A stretch of 37,792 nucleotides of DNA from an uncultured Pirellulaceae bacterium (GCA_937981585.1 CALJOA010000095.1:1-37792); one strand, 5' to 3'; shown: positions 25,313 to 35,357, counted from the first letter of the stretch. Numbers and translations: made by a program. Notes: generated by a model from the sequence alone, not told the origin.

Positions 25313-27202
25313 CTAACATGCCCCCGATGGAGCGTCCTCAGTTGGTGCTTCCTCAGTTGGTGCTTCTTCAGTTGCAGTGTCTACCTTTTTCTCCGCCTTG
25401 GGTTCTTCTTTTTCAGCAGGAGTGTCTTCGCTGATTGTGTCTTTTTTGGGCGGATCTTCTGTCGTCTTTTCTGCGGGAGCTTCCGCGGATTCTACATCGT
25501 CTTCGTCATTTGATTCCCGCTGCGAACGCATCGCCTCAAGCATTTCAGTTGTTGGCAAATTATCCATTTCACCGTTGGCAGCCCGGTCATCGATCAGTTT
25601 TTGAAGCGGGAAATCATCAGGCCATTCGCGATTGGTGATCTTCAGCATGTCCCAATAAACGTTCGCTTTCTCCATCAATTCCTGAACAAACACGCCGTCC
25701 TTGAGGTCGGGATACTTGTTGAGAACATCATCCCATTTTCGAAACGCGTCTTCGTAAAGCGTGATTGCGCCGCGTTTGGTGATCGTCTTTGTCTTGGTTT
25801 TGTAGTCGAAATCGTACTCGTCATCGTAAATCGACTGCCGCCACATTTCCTCAGCGTCATAGATTGCCACGTGGGCATTGGTCGTTTCGGTTTCGGCTTC
25901 GGATGAAGTCCGGGCACGCCAATAACCATAGTTAACTGTATCGGCGTTTCTTCCGATCGTTGACATTTTGCGTTGGAGTTGGGCAATTTCTCCGACAATC
26001 TTGTTGGCTTCGAAACGATCTTCGTCGCGTGTTTCCAGTACGAGTTGCGGATCAAGCTCGGCTTCCATTTGCCCGAGTGTTTCCTTGAGATCGTTTACGA
26101 TCCGCGACTGTTGGTCGTTGAGTTCATCGCTTGAAAGCTCAAGCATCGCCATTTCATCCTCGGGAATCTGCTGATCATTGATCAAGTCAGCCATCATCTG
26201 TTGGCGAATTTCCCCGATCGAAGCTTCGTCCGATCCTTCTCTTGGCGGCAAAGCGTCCAGTTTTTCCCGCCACGTTTTTATGTCCGCTTCGAACTTCGAC
26301 ATTTCCTCCAGCGTTACCGTAACGCCCAGAGTGTTGGAGATCTTTTGGTTGCCGTAGTCATTCCATTCCGAGGCGGCGCGCTTCCAGATGTCCTCGACGG
26401 CTTCGTCGGGACGCTCTTCAGCCAGGATTCCCAAAGCTTGATTTCGAAGCTGAGCCGGCCGCCACATGTAGAACAGCAAATCACTCCGCATCTGTCGGCA
26501 GCTCTTCTCCTCAACCAAGGTTCGGGAATAGTCATACCAATGATAGGCCATCAGCCAGTTGTCGTGACCGTACGCTGAATCGTACAAACTGGGTTCGATG
26601 TAGTCCGACATCTCGTCGTGGAACTCAAGGTCTTCACGAAACATCCGTCGAAACGAAAGCTTCTCATCCGATTTGCCAAACTTGTTTCCAGTGAAGAAGC
26701 CAAGCTGATCGGTGATTCGGTGATCGCGTTTGTTGTAAGGGATACCCTGTTTAAGAAACCCGACGCCTTTTTTGACCCACTGGTACCGGTATTCGTAGTC
26801 GTCGAATTCCATCGAAACGTTGTAAGCGAGGTTGTGAGCCTGGTGTTCCCAGACTTTGACGAAACTTGGTTGGATCTTGGTAAGTGCCTGGAGCGTCGAA
26901 GCGAGCTGGTCGTAGTTTTCTTTCTTCTTGTGCTCCATCGCCTGCATCCACAACATGTTGACCGCGACGCCACGCAGCCCCAGCGACGCCAACTTCATCG
27001 TTTCACTGGCCGGATCAATCTCTGACATCTTGGCTTGGGAGAGGTCATGCTTTTCCCGCAGCACCGAAAGCTGCCCACCAGCGTCGGCGATATTCCCATC
27101 CGAATCTCGAGTCTCTGGACGCGAGATCATGGAGAGCGGGATTAACAGTGCGCCAATGATCGCAATGTAGATGATTTTTCGAATGAAAGGTTTGGAATTC
27201 AT
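25313..27202 (-). CDS. Membrane-anchored protein of unknown function in an ABC exporter operon
   Basis: 629 residues. The N-terminus has one membrane anchor (KIIYIAIIGALLIPLSMI), so most of the protein should be outside the cytoplasm. The body (about 60-560) is helical and rich in Trp, Tyr and acidic residues, with possible tetratricopeptide-like stretches (LASLGLRGVAVNMLWMQAME; STLQALTKIQPSFVKVWEHQ). The last 70 or so residues are a low-complexity Glu/Pro/Ala/Thr tail with TEEAPTEEAPTED repeats. I do not recognise a domain with known function; similar planctomycete proteins are usually listed as hypothetical. Its ATG overlaps the stop of the permease gene (ATGA, 27199-27202), so it is translationally coupled to the exporter and probably works with it. 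Confidence 0.82.
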   Translation of the reverse strand: MNSKPFIRKIIYIAIIGALLIPLSMISRPETRDSDGNIADAGGQLSVLREKHDLSQAKMSEIDPASETMKLASLGLRGVAVNMLWMQAMEHKKKENYDQLASTLQALTKIQPSFVKVWEHQAHNLAYNVSMEFDDYEYRYQWVKKGVGFLKQGIPYNKRDHRITDQLGFFTGNKFGKSDEKLSFRRMFREDLEFHDEMSDYIEPSLYDSAYGHDNWLMAYHWYDYSRTLVEEKSCRQMRSDLLFYMWRPAQLRNQALGILAEERPDEAVEDIWKRAASEWNDYGNQKISNTLGVTVTLEEMSKFEADIKTWREKLDALPPREGSDEASIGEIRQQMMADLINDQQIPEDEMAMLELSSDELNDQQSRIVNDLKETLGQMEAELDPQLVLETRDEDRFEANKIVGEIAQLQRKMSTIGRNADTVNYGYWRARTSSEAETETTNAHVAIYDAEEMWRQSIYDDEYDFDYKTKTKTITKRGAITLYEDAFRKWDDVLNKYPDLKDGVFVQELMEKANVYWDMLKITNREWPDDFPLQKLIDDRAANGEMDNLPTTEMLEAMRSQRESNDEDDVESAEAPAEKTTEDPPKKDTISEDTPAEKEEPKAEKKVDTATEEAPTEEAPTEDAPSGAC

Positions 27203-29196
27203 TTGGCGATCTCTCGAGTCTTAAGCGCGAAGTATCCAAGCAGTGTCAATCCAACGCAAAAGGCAAGCGTTATAAGAACCGCAATCAGGATTCGCTGATT
27301 GTCGATAGCGTACCCATAAGTCAGATAATTCGAGAAGTTCAATGTCGAAAAGTTCGGGGCCAGATAGGTCAGTGCGTTGAGAATCGCGACCACCAGCTTG
27401 TCAACGTTCTCGATGATTGTTGTCAGATACCCAGTATCCAGATCGATCATCATGTTTTTCTGCGTCACAACGCGAATGAAGGACTCGATTGGTCCACCGC
27501 CATCGTGATCAATCTTGGTCAGCTCTCTGATGAATGGTGCGCTGAATCCGATAAGGATCATGACAAGCGTCCCGAGCATTGTGATCGCCGCGCTGAGGAA
27601 CGTGCTCAACGCCACTCCCATCGCAATGATGATTATCATCTGGCACCAGATGCCGATGTAGCCTTTGAAGAAGTTGGCCCAATAGAGGTTGTCGCCAGCT
27701 CGGAAGTAAAGGTCCGCACGTGCAACGCCGAGGTACTGATTGATATCGCGACAGGAAAGCGTCAGGTGGAGCCTTTGGTTTTTGCCAGCGAAATCCTCAA
27801 ATAGATCGAACTCGCCTTTTTCCAGCAATTTGCCATCCGGCGAAACGAGCTTTCCAACAATCTTGCGGGAGATCGGCAACGTCTGCACGGAGTATTCGTT
27901 GGTTTCAAAGTCGATGATGTCGGAGATGAAAACTGGATCGACGCCTTCGTTCTCGGGGACGCTGGTGAATTGGATTCCCCCGGTGACTCGTTTTTCAATG
28001 TCGCCTTTGTGAGTTCGAAACACACCCAGCGTCATTTCCAGCGGCAGGATTTTGTCGTTGCGGAAATTCGATGGGACGAAATTCTCGAACTGGAATTCGG
28101 CTTTGGATAGCGACGTTCGCTCGCGCGCGTTTCCACCATCAACATAGCCGCGATAGGCCCACTCTTTTCCAACGTTGACACCCTTCTGGGTCTTGTTGCC
28201 AAGCCGGTCGTAGAACTGCAGGTAGGAGGAGTAAATGGGAACCCGGGCGCGGAAGTAACCAACGGCCGGGCCAAGCGAAATTCTTGCGTCGTCGCCTTCT
28301 CCATCAACAAACACCTGATGAGTGTGTCCGCCAACTGGTTTGCAAACGACACGGCGATACGTCACCGTCCCGGCCGCTTGGTCAACGGTCTTGTCGATGA
28401 TATTGGTTTGCAATTGCGGTTCAGGAGCAGAGACATCGCGTGTGTCGTGAATCAATTCCAAGAGATGGCTGTGACCCGAGTCGGTGCTCGTTTTGGCTTC
28501 TTTGACCGCATCTTCGGAAACTCGACGTCGCGTGATTCCAGATAAACCGTCGGCAGGAATGGGGGCAAACGAAGCCAGTGTTTGAGTGTCACCTACGATT
28601 TGATGCTCGTGAGACAGTCCACGCCAGACGAATAGAAAGCTGATGATCGCCATCAAAGCCAGCAATCCAGTCCCCAGCAATCCAAAGCCAAGGATTCGAC
28701 CGATCACGATTTCAGTAGAACGAACTGGTTTGGTTACGACGGTGTAAATCGTCTTGTTCTTGATGTCTTCTGGAAGGCTGAACGAGCTGATCAGCATGCC
28801 CATCAGCAGCACCAGCAACTGCGTCCCCCACAAAACAAAGTTGATATAAATCCGCTCGGGATGCTCGGAGTTGGAGTTCATGAACCATCCGCCGAACAAC
28901 AACGTCGTGGCAAAAATTCCGAACGTGACCAGGATGACTTTTCGTCGGAACGCTTCTTTGATGGCCAGTCGAGCGATCGCCCAAACTCGTCGCGGTGAAG
29001 TATTTAGGAAATCGGGAATCGCTTGACCGATCACTTTCGACACAACGTAGAACGCTTCGAACGGGCCATGTCGAAACGAAGCCACAAGATATCCGAAAAA
29101 GACGCCAAGGATGATCGCGGCCAAGACGATCGTTCCGAAGAGGAGTATTCCTCCGCCGATCCAGTCTGAGAAATTGATAAAATCTTCGACAACCAT
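27199..29196 (-). CDS. ABC-2-type transporter permease with large extracytoplasmic domain
   Basis: 665 residues. Two hydrophobic segments near the N-terminus and several more around residues 95-215 (VTFGIFATTLLFGGWFM, LLVLLMGMLISSF, LGFGLLGTGLLALMAIISFL) are followed by a soluble region of about 300 residues. Further segments come at about 530-660, ending with LIAVLITLAFCVGLTLLGYF. NKTIYTVVTKPVRSTEIVIG is typical of ABC-2/NosY-type permeases. The large inserted extracytoplasmic domain is unusual. It lies between the ATPase gene and the unknown membrane-anchored gene, and its stop overlaps the latter's start. Confidence 0.87.
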   Translation of the reverse strand: MVVEDFINFSDWIGGGILLFGTIVLAAIILGVFFGYLVASFRHGPFEAFYVVSKVIGQAIPDFLNTSPRRVWAIARLAIKEAFRRKVILVTFGIFATTLLFGGWFMNSNSEHPERIYINFVLWGTQLLVLLMGMLISSFSLPEDIKNKTIYTVVTKPVRSTEIVIGRILGFGLLGTGLLALMAIISFLFVWRGLSHEHQIVGDTQTLASFAPIPADGLSGITRRRVSEDAVKEAKTSTDSGHSHLLELIHDTRDVSAPEPQLQTNIIDKTVDQAAGTVTYRRVVCKPVGGHTHQVFVDGEGDDARISLGPAVGYFRARVPIYSSYLQFYDRLGNKTQKGVNVGKEWAYRGYVDGGNARERTSLSKAEFQFENFVPSNFRNDKILPLEMTLGVFRTHKGDIEKRVTGGIQFTSVPENEGVDPVFISDIIDFETNEYSVQTLPISRKIVGKLVSPDGKLLEKGEFDLFEDFAGKNQRLHLTLSCRDINQYLGVARADLYFRAGDNLYWANFFKGYIGIWCQMIIIIAMGVALSTFLSAAITMLGTLVMILIGFSAPFIRELTKIDHDGGGPIESFIRVVTQKNMMIDLDTGYLTTIIENVDKLVVAILNALTYLAPNFSTLNFSNYLTYGYAIDNQRILIAVLITLAFCVGLTLLGYFALKTREIAK

Positions 29197-29321
29197 TATT
29201 TCATTGTCCGTCGTCTGTTTTTGAGAAAGTTAAAAAGCAGCCCTTGAAGATCGCCCGAAGCGAACCAGATAGTCGAGGCACAGTTCGACTTCGATCGGCC
29301 TCTATTGAGCCGGTCTGTCTT

Positions 29322-30290
29322 TTACTCAGTCTTTGGTTTCTTGGCATCGGCACCTGAAGAGCGGTGCCCTGGTCGCTCTTGGCTTTCGCGGACGATACCC
29401 AGGAATAGGTCTTCCAGTGTCGAACGCGGGTTTTCTACCGAGACGACGTTGCCCCCGTGCTTTTTGATGACTTCTCGGATTTCATCTTGAGCAGCCGCCG
29501 TCAAGCCGGAAGACCGAATCTGGGTTTCGTCGCTGACTTGAAGCAGATTGTCAACTCGACCAAGCTCTTTCAAATCGCCTTGGTACAAAATCGCGATCCG
29601 ATCACAAACGTCTTGCACATCGGCCAGCAGATGGCTGCACATCACAACTGTTTTGCCTTGGTCTCGAAGCTTCAAGATCATGTCTTTCATCTCGCGAGTA
29701 CCCATCGGGTCAAGTCCCGATGTCGGCTCATCGAGCAAGATCAATTCTGGATCGTTGATCAGCGCCTGAGCCAAGCCGATTCGGCGCGTCATGCCTTTGG
29801 AGTATTCTTTGAGCTGCCGTCTTTTGGCGAACGTCAATCCGACTTGTTCGATCAATTCGGCGACGCGTTCTTTTCGGATCTTGGCCGGCATGTCAAACAG
29901 GCGACCATAGAAGTCCAATGTTTCTTCTGCAGTCAGATATTTGTAGAGGTACGATTCTTCGGGGAGGTAACCGATGCGTTCGTTCTTGGTGACTTCCGAA
30001 GCGTCCTGTCCAAAAACCAAGGCTCGGCCCTGGGTCGGAAACAGCAATCCAAGCAAAAGCTTGATCGTGGTTGACTTGCCTGAACCGTTAGGACCGAGCA
30101 GCCCGAAGATTTCGCCTTTTCGAATTTCCAGATCAAGTGCGTTGAGAGCGCGAACTTTTTGTCGCCCCCAAAAGTCGCGATAGATCTTGGTCAGGTTCTG
30201 GGTCTCGACCACAACATTGGGATCGTAGTCTGGATTGGTCTGTTCCAGTCGCCCTGTCTTGGGCTCTTTTGCGGTAGTCTCAGAAACCAT
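29322..30290 (-). CDS. ABC transporter ATP-binding protein
   Basis: 322 residues. Walker A is GPNGSGKST (66-74), the signature is [15 protein letters not shown], and Walker B with its glutamate is [13 protein letters not shown]; the switch histidine is in VVMCSHLL. The sequence type ([20 protein letters not shown]) is that of the CcmA/NatA/NosF group, which pairs with separate ABC-2 permeases such as the one encoded next. It acts on the cytoplasmic face of the inner membrane. It is the first gene of the three-gene operon; the substrate is unknown. The C-terminal 70 residues probably include the usual regulatory extension. Confidence 0.95.
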   Translation of the reverse strand: MVSETTAKEPKTGRLEQTNPDYDPNVVVETQNLTKIYRDFWGRQKVRALNALDLEIRKGEIFGLLGPNGSGKSTTIKLLLGLLFPTQGRALVFGQDASEVTKNERIGYLPEESYLYKYLTAEETLDFYGRLFDMPAKIRKERVAELIEQVGLTFAKRRQLKEYSKGMTRRIGLAQALINDPELILLDEPTSGLDPMGTREMKDMILKLRDQGKTVVMCSHLLADVQDVCDRIAILYQGDLKELGRVDNLLQVSDETQIRSSGLTAAAQDEIREVIKKHGGNVVSVENPRSTLEDLFLGIVRESQERPGHRSSGADAKKPKTE

Positions 30291-30831
30291 GGATGACGGT
30301 AACTCCGTGAATAATTCGTCTTGAATGATCTGGATTCAAATATGATCTGTAACTCGTACCGATTGGTTTTTCGGATGTTGCCCGGGGAGGCCGAGAATGG
30401 TCCTCTTGGTATACGCCCCAATCAACGATTTGTTCAGTGGTTGGGAGCCTAAAAGCTCAGCCGGGCAGGCTGTCAATCTCGGGGCCTCTTTGGAGCCAAA
30501 TCCGGCCATTGTATGGCAACCCAAACTGACCCGCCAACACTCTCCGACCCGCTCGTCTATGATAAGCCCGTTAAACGCTTTGTGCCATGATAGATGCGCA
30601 AAAAATAGGTGTTCAACCGCTGGCCATCCTCCAATAATTACAGCAATCGACCGTCTCGGCGAAACCGATTTGAATGGTTTGGCAAACTTGATCCAAGCCG
30701 ATTAAATTCGTCGCGCCAAAGTCGATTGAGCCTTGCAAAACGTCTTACTCGATGTAACGTTTGATCAGTCGAACACGATAGTTCATGATCCCGTTGCACA
30801 TAGTCTTGCCGCGCCCGACGCAGCCAAGCGA
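30291..30831. other. Divergent intergenic region upstream of the ABC operon and folC
   Basis: 541 bp. It should contain promoters for both directions, but I see no clear promoter pair, repeat or RNA gene. A 102-codon plus-strand frame (30397-30705) has no protein-like character. Confidence 0.4.
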
Positions 30832-32331
30832 ATGAATAAGCTAAAGTCCGAATCTCCCAGCTCGATCGAAGATCATTTGGCCGCGCTCTACGGTCGAATC
30901 AACTACGAGCGTCAGCTCAAAGTAACACCGCGTCATTTCAAATTGCGGAACATGCGGGAAATACTCCGGCGCCTCGACAATCCGCATCTGGATTATCCCG
31001 TGATTCATGTCGCCGGCACCAAGGGCAAGGGCTCCACATGCACAATGGTTGGGAGTGTCCTGACGGCTTCGGGGCGACGAACCGGCGTTTACACTTCGCC
31101 TCACCTCGAAACGATCCATCAGCGAATGGCGATCGATGGGAACCTGATCACCGATGAACAGTTGATCGGTGCGCTGACGACATTGCAGCCGGTCGTCGAA
31201 GCGATGGACGCCGAGTCCGCCACCGGCGGTTTTAGGCCGCTTACCTTTTTCGAAATCACGACTGCGGCGGCACTGCTACATTTTTCGACTCAGAAATGCG
31301 ATGCCGTTGTGTTGGAGGTCGGGCTTGGAGGGCGGCTCGATTCGACCAACGTTTGCGAGCCGACGACCTGCATCATTACCAACATCAGCATTGACCATAC
31401 CCGTCAGCTCGGTTTAACGGTCGATAAGATCGCATTTGAAAAAGCCGGGATCATCAAGGATTCCATTCCGGTGATCAGCGGTGCGGTCGATCCGCTGGCC
31501 GCCGACGTCATCGCCGACGTCGCGGTTGAAAGGAATGCGCAGCTGTTTTTGTTGGATCAGGATTTCGAGATCAGCGAAGAAAATCAGTCCGACGATCACT
31601 TGTTCAATTTTGCTGGACAGGTGAACGTTAAGTCGGATCAGTTCGGGATGAGAGAAGACAATTCGGACGATGGGCAATCCACTGGTGCGCAGGCCGACGA
31701 TTCGCTTTACCAGTTGGACGGCTTGAAACTTGGGATGATTGGTCATCACCAACGGCTCAACGCTGCGATTACGGTTGCGGCGATCAAGACGCTTAACGAC
31801 CGAGGTTGGGCGATTTCAGAACAAGCGATCAGGACAGGTCTTGGTCGGGCGAGCCTCAGTGGTCGTACCGAAGTCGTCCATCAGTCGCCGACGATCGTGA
31901 TCGACATGGCTCACAATGAGGCTTCGGTCAACGCGCTTGTCGAAACGCTGCAAAACGATCTGCCGGCCTGGAAATCGAGTTCGAAACGAGTCTTGATTCT
32001 CGCCCTCAGTCGCGACAAGAACGCCGATGAGATTCTGGCTCCGCTTGTGCCGGCATTTGACGAAATCGTGTTGACCAAATATCAAGACAATCCACGTGGT
32101 CGTTGCCAAAACGAGTTGCTCGAGTTGGCTCAGTCGATCCAATCCGATCTGCGTTCAAATTCGAAACCGGCTGCCGAGCTGCGAACCTCGCTCGATCCCC
32201 AAACTGCTTGGGAAAATGTCTTCGAGGAATTGAAACCGGATCAAAGCGTCTGCATTGCCGGTTCGGCGTTTCTGGTTGCCGAGCTGCGAAAGACGATTAT
32301 GGTTTCGTTGGAAAAGAACGTCGTGACCTAA
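30832..32331 (+). CDS. folC: Bifunctional folylpolyglutamate/dihydrofolate synthase-type ligase
   Basis: 499 residues from the ATG at 30832; an upstream in-frame TTG at 30733 would add 33 residues without homology character. It is a Mur-ligase-fold enzyme that adds glutamates to folates, in the cytoplasm. The P-loop is HVAGTKGKGST (59-69). The omega-loop/ligand region shows TGVYTSPHL, and the central domain has VVLEVGLGGRLDSTNV and IDHTRQLG, all typical of FolC. The C-terminal domain has VIDMAHNEASVNAL. An acidic insertion of about 50 residues (roughly 240-295, NQSDDHLFNFAG to GAQADDSLYQ) is longer than usual. DHFS activity cannot be decided from sequence alone. Confidence 0.93.
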   Translation: MNKLKSESPSSIEDHLAALYGRINYERQLKVTPRHFKLRNMREILRRLDNPHLDYPVIHVAGTKGKGSTCTMVGSVLTASGRRTGVYTSPHLETIHQRMAIDGNLITDEQLIGALTTLQPVVEAMDAESATGGFRPLTFFEITTAAALLHFSTQKCDAVVLEVGLGGRLDSTNVCEPTTCIITNISIDHTRQLGLTVDKIAFEKAGIIKDSIPVISGAVDPLAADVIADVAVERNAQLFLLDQDFEISEENQSDDHLFNFAGQVNVKSDQFGMREDNSDDGQSTGAQADDSLYQLDGLKLGMIGHHQRLNAAITVAAIKTLNDRGWAISEQAIRTGLGRASLSGRTEVVHQSPTIVIDMAHNEASVNALVETLQNDLPAWKSSSKRVLILALSRDKNADEILAPLVPAFDEIVLTKYQDNPRGRCQNELLELAQSIQSDLRSNSKPAAELRTSLDPQTAWENVFEELKPDQSVCIAGSAFLVAELRKTIMVSLEKNVVT

Positions 32332-32379
32332 GTCTTCCCGGAAAAGTTATTCACGATCCACGCGGATTTTTACTCAGTT

Positions 32380-32718
32380 CTAGCCAATTATCTTTGAATA
32401 CAGATACCAAACCACTAGGCCAACATGCAGCGCAGCGGCGAGCCAGGTCATAATCTTGAATTCGCTTTTTTGGGTCTTGTGACGAAAGTAGCTTTGGCCA
32501 AGCATTGCACCGGGCCAGCCGCCGATAAACGCGAGTACGTGAAGCCGTTTTTCTGGCACCCGCCAACCCTCCGATTTGGATTGTCGTTTGTCCCAGCCGT
32601 ACATCAGAAATGCGGCAACGCTGGCGCCCGCAACCAGGATCGGATAACCAAGGAACGGATTGGCGGTCAAAAAACTGATGATCGAATCCAGTGAGAGCCC
32701 TTGGGTCTGAGCAAGCAT
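32380..32718 (-). CDS. DUF1294 small membrane protein
   Basis: 112 residues from the ATG at 32718. A longer start at 32817 adds 33 residues rich in Lys/Asp/Ser that look unlike the family, so the shorter form is preferred. The DUF1294 signature is clear: YGWDKRQSKSEGWRVPEKRL, then FIGGWPGAMLGQSYFRHKTQK. Hydrophobic segments flank it (YPILVAGASVAAFLM; WLAAALHVGLVVWYLY). The function of the family is unknown; it is an inner-membrane protein. The gene is convergent with folC, with 48 bp between their stops. Confidence 0.85.
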   Translation of the reverse strand: MLAQTQGLSLDSIISFLTANPFLGYPILVAGASVAAFLMYGWDKRQSKSEGWRVPEKRLHVLAFIGGWPGAMLGQSYFRHKTQKSEFKIMTWLAAALHVGLVVWYLYSKIIG

Positions 32719-32882
32719 CACGACGATCGAATCGGAATCTGAGAACAGGTGCAAATTACTATCCGGCTTTTTTTGTTTTGCCTTTGTTGCCGCCGCGTTT
32801 TTCCCGCCGCATTCCAACTTTTCCGCAATTGCCGCTTGCTCGGCGGCTTCGTCGAAATCTGTATTGGAGGCACCAGGGATCG

Positions 32883-33089
32883 CTACGTCAGTTTGAGTCT
32901 GCCAAATTGTAACTCGGAGAGTAACTCGGCTACAGTGGCAAGATTGCTTTGCGCCACTTTGGTTGTGTCTCTACTACAACTGAGGTCTGAGACCATGCCA
33001 ATGATCCGTTCGTCGGCTTTCAATAGCCCTTCTTGCCAGAGCTTCGAGCGAAGCCTTGTGCAACGTTGCTCTAAGAATCTTTCTTCCAC
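32883..33089 (-). CDS. Possible small hypothetical protein
   Basis: A 68-codon frame with plausible composition: an amphipathic N-terminal half (RLRSKLWQEGLLKADERIIG) and a second helix-like half ending SNLATVAELLSELQFGRLKL. There is no recognised domain and no clear ribosome binding site. It lies upstream of the DUF1294 gene on the same strand. It could equally be a chance frame; low confidence. Confidence 0.22.
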   Translation of the reverse strand: MEERFLEQRCTRLRSKLWQEGLLKADERIIGMVSDLSCSRDTTKVAQSNLATVAELLSELQFGRLKLT

Positions 33090-33295
33090 TGTCCTTCACA
33101 GACCCGGTTAAGTTATTGGTTGGGCAACTTTTAACGGTTTCGCTTGCATGAGCTTCGTCGACAATAAGCGGAGATACTCTTGTGAGGTTGTTTTATTCTG
33201 CCGATCACTTAGAGTCTCATCAGTCAAGCGCTCTTCTTATTCGCTTGTGAGTTACCTCACCTCATATTGTGGCATCGCGTCCGCTTCATTTGGTG

Positions 33296-33309
33296 CGTCA
33301 ATATTGACG
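33296..33309. promoter_or_regulatory. 14-bp palindrome upstream of the desaturase gene
   Basis: CGTCAATATTGACG is a perfect palindrome 31 bp before the desaturase ATG, a position suited to an operator. The rest of the 32719-33340 gap shows no other clear signal apart from the possible small frame at 32883-33089. Confidence 0.4.
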
Positions 33310-33340
33310 GGCCATTTGCCCCACCAAACAAAGGATTGTC

Positions 33341-34522
33341 ATGTCGTCGGTTTCCCAGCAGTGGATCCATGATGCGCGCGCATCGATCAAAAACGGGCCA
33401 GAAGATTTTTTCAAAGTCGAACCGGCGAAGTACTGGCAGGATTTGTTTCTATGTGCGTTTTGTGCGTACGCTACTGCGACGCTCTATCTTGTACTGCCGC
33501 TAGATTCCGTGTTTAAGTATCTCTCGTTCCCGTTCGCAGTGTTTTGGTTGTACCGAGCCAGTTCAATGGTTCATGAAGTGGCGCACCTGAATCGCAGCCA
33601 ACTCAAAAGTTTCAAGATTGGTTGGAACCTGATCTTGGGGGTTCCAACCCTGTTTCCATCGACTTTCTTTTCAAGTCATCATCGCGATCACCATTCAGGA
33701 AGATATTACGGTACGCCCCAGGATCCGGAATATATCGTCAATGTTTTTACGCCTGGCTCGTTTGCTGGAACGCTTTTCTTCCTTGCCTACTTGGCGGTCT
33801 ATCCGTTTTTTGTCGTTTTGAGGTTCATGCTTGCGCCGATTTCGTTTCTTCATCCAACTTGGCGTGAGTATACGCTCCGACGGCTTTCTTCATTCACGAT
33901 GAATTGGAATTACGAACGCAACGTCAGCCGAATGGATCGGAAATCATTCGCATTTATCGAATTGCTGTGCTGTGTTCGCGCTTGGATGATTCCGATTGCG
34001 ATAATCGCCGGCGTAACGCATTGGCCTCGACTACCGCAACTCTACCTGCTCGCGATGGCCGTTTTGGTTTGCAACCAGATGCGTTTTTTGGCGGATCATC
34101 ATTTTGAAAGCGAAGGGGAGCAGATGAGCATGGCGGATCACGTCAGCGATTCCTGCAACTACAGCAAGAACACTTTCCTGACGTGGATCTTTTTCCCGTT
34201 CACGATTCGATTCCACGCGTTGCATCACCTGTTCCCAACCATCCCCTATCACAATCTGGAAGCCGCTCACGCCCATCTGACTCAGTCGCTACCAGCCGAT
34301 TCGGAGTATCATGCGCTGGACCGGCCTGGCTGGTGGTACACCGTACGCGAGAATTTGAAATTCAAGAGAAAGCAGAGAGTCCGTCTAGCGGAGGAACAAG
34401 CCAGTCCGCTCCAGCCGTCTGGTTCGTTCTCGCTTGTCCATTCTTCCCATGGGACAGAAAACGAAGCTGTTGAATCGGGCCCGCATTTCTCCAAGCCGGT
34501 TTCGTCCGTCCGAACAAAGTGA
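33341..34522 (+). CDS. Membrane fatty acid desaturase
   Basis: 393 residues of the membrane di-iron fatty acid desaturase superfamily. The three histidine clusters are HEVAH (78-82), HHRDHH (113-118) and HALHH (292-296), with an additional DHH at 252-254. Hydrophobic segments lie around 33-72, 96-110, 138-170, 205-225 and 232-250, as expected for four or more membrane spans. Family relatives introduce double bonds into acyl chains or hydroxylate lipids such as carotenoids; the regiospecificity and substrate cannot be read from the sequence. The last 50 residues are a charged, Ser-rich tail. A palindrome just upstream may regulate it. Confidence 0.9.
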   Translation: MSSVSQQWIHDARASIKNGPEDFFKVEPAKYWQDLFLCAFCAYATATLYLVLPLDSVFKYLSFPFAVFWLYRASSMVHEVAHLNRSQLKSFKIGWNLILGVPTLFPSTFFSSHHRDHHSGRYYGTPQDPEYIVNVFTPGSFAGTLFFLAYLAVYPFFVVLRFMLAPISFLHPTWREYTLRRLSSFTMNWNYERNVSRMDRKSFAFIELLCCVRAWMIPIAIIAGVTHWPRLPQLYLLAMAVLVCNQMRFLADHHFESEGEQMSMADHVSDSCNYSKNTFLTWIFFPFTIRFHALHHLFPTIPYHNLEAAHAHLTQSLPADSEYHALDRPGWWYTVRENLKFKRKQRVRLAEEQASPLQPSGSFSLVHSSHGTENEAVESGPHFSKPVSSVRTK

Positions 34523-34664
34523 TGCCGATTGGGAACGAATCAATCGTTTCTTGAGACGACTTGGCCCAAGAAATAACGAACGAGTGTGAACTGGAAGAAA
34601 CCGGTTCGGGATGTGAGGGCTTCAAAGAAAGGCGAATTTACCGCCGGTCAGAAGCGGTCATCAA

Positions 34665-35357
34665 TTACCGCTGCAGCCCAGCAAGAAATGGAACCTCACC
34701 AACGCTAAGCGTCGCGATGAATCTTTTTTGAATGTCGAGAAACGATTCAAGCAGTTCTTGCGGCGTCACGTCCTGACGGCTGACGACGCGAATACAGCTA
34801 TCGCCCAGCCGCACATTGGTGGTCGAGTCGAGTACGTTCAATTCACACCATGTCAAATCCTTGTCGTAGTCAACGCTCACAGAATCCTGCTCGAGGTCTT
34901 CGATGTGATCCACGATCGCTTCGAGATCAAGCGGCTGGCGCGTCAAAATTTCCATGACCGAAAACTGTCGTCCGAAAACTTCATCAAAGGGGCCGGCAAA
35001 AACTCGGGCAGGTTCGCTGATTTCGGTGATCGAGCGTGACCAAATCACCTTTGAAGGAGCCTCTTGATCCTGACTGACTTGGATCTGGTAACAAAAAAAC
35101 GGCGTCGTCACGACACCGCCGCCCTCAGTAGGACCGTCGACCGAAATCTCTTTTCGTTTGAGTCCATAGCTTTTTCGCAGCGCAGAAAACACTTTTTGCA
35201 TATCGGCATCGATCTGAGACTCCGCAAGATCTGCAACGAACCTTTGATCACCAGAACTGGCTGCCACTGGGACGCGGTGATGTTTTTGGAATCCGTCAAG
35301 CTGTTTGATCGACGAGTTTTGTTCCGAGACGAGCCTAACTGAATCAGCGTTATCCAT
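34665..35357 (-). CDS. Hypothetical protein
   Basis: 230 residues. The ATG at 35357 is chosen because a GGAG sits about nine bases upstream and because an earlier start (35477) would overlap the DinB-like gene and add text without protein character. The sequence is soluble, acidic and free of membrane segments or a signal peptide. It has a helical middle (DADMQKVFSALRKSYGLKR) and strand-like stretches (GGGVVTTPFFCYQIQVSQDQ; SVSVDYDKDLTWCELNVL). I do not recognise a domain. It ends about 140 bp from the desaturase stop (convergent) and starts 56 bp after the DinB-like stop, so the two may be co-transcribed. Confidence 0.65.
   Translation of the reverse strand: MDNADSVRLVSEQNSSIKQLDGFQKHHRVPVAASSGDQRFVADLAESQIDADMQKVFSALRKSYGLKRKEISVDGPTEGGGVVTTPFFCYQIQVSQDQEAPSKVIWSRSITEISEPARVFAGPFDEVFGRQFSVMEILTRQPLDLEAIVDHIEDLEQDSVSVDYDKDLTWCELNVLDSTTNVRLGDSCIRVVSRQDVTPQELLESFLDIQKRFIATLSVGEVPFLAGLQR

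Noticed and set aside
29322-30290. This ABC ATPase as the missing motor of the secretion cluster
   Set aside because: It is the NatA/NosF type, encoded with its own ABC-2 permease more than 12 kb away, and lacks the fused membrane domain of HlyB-type exporters.
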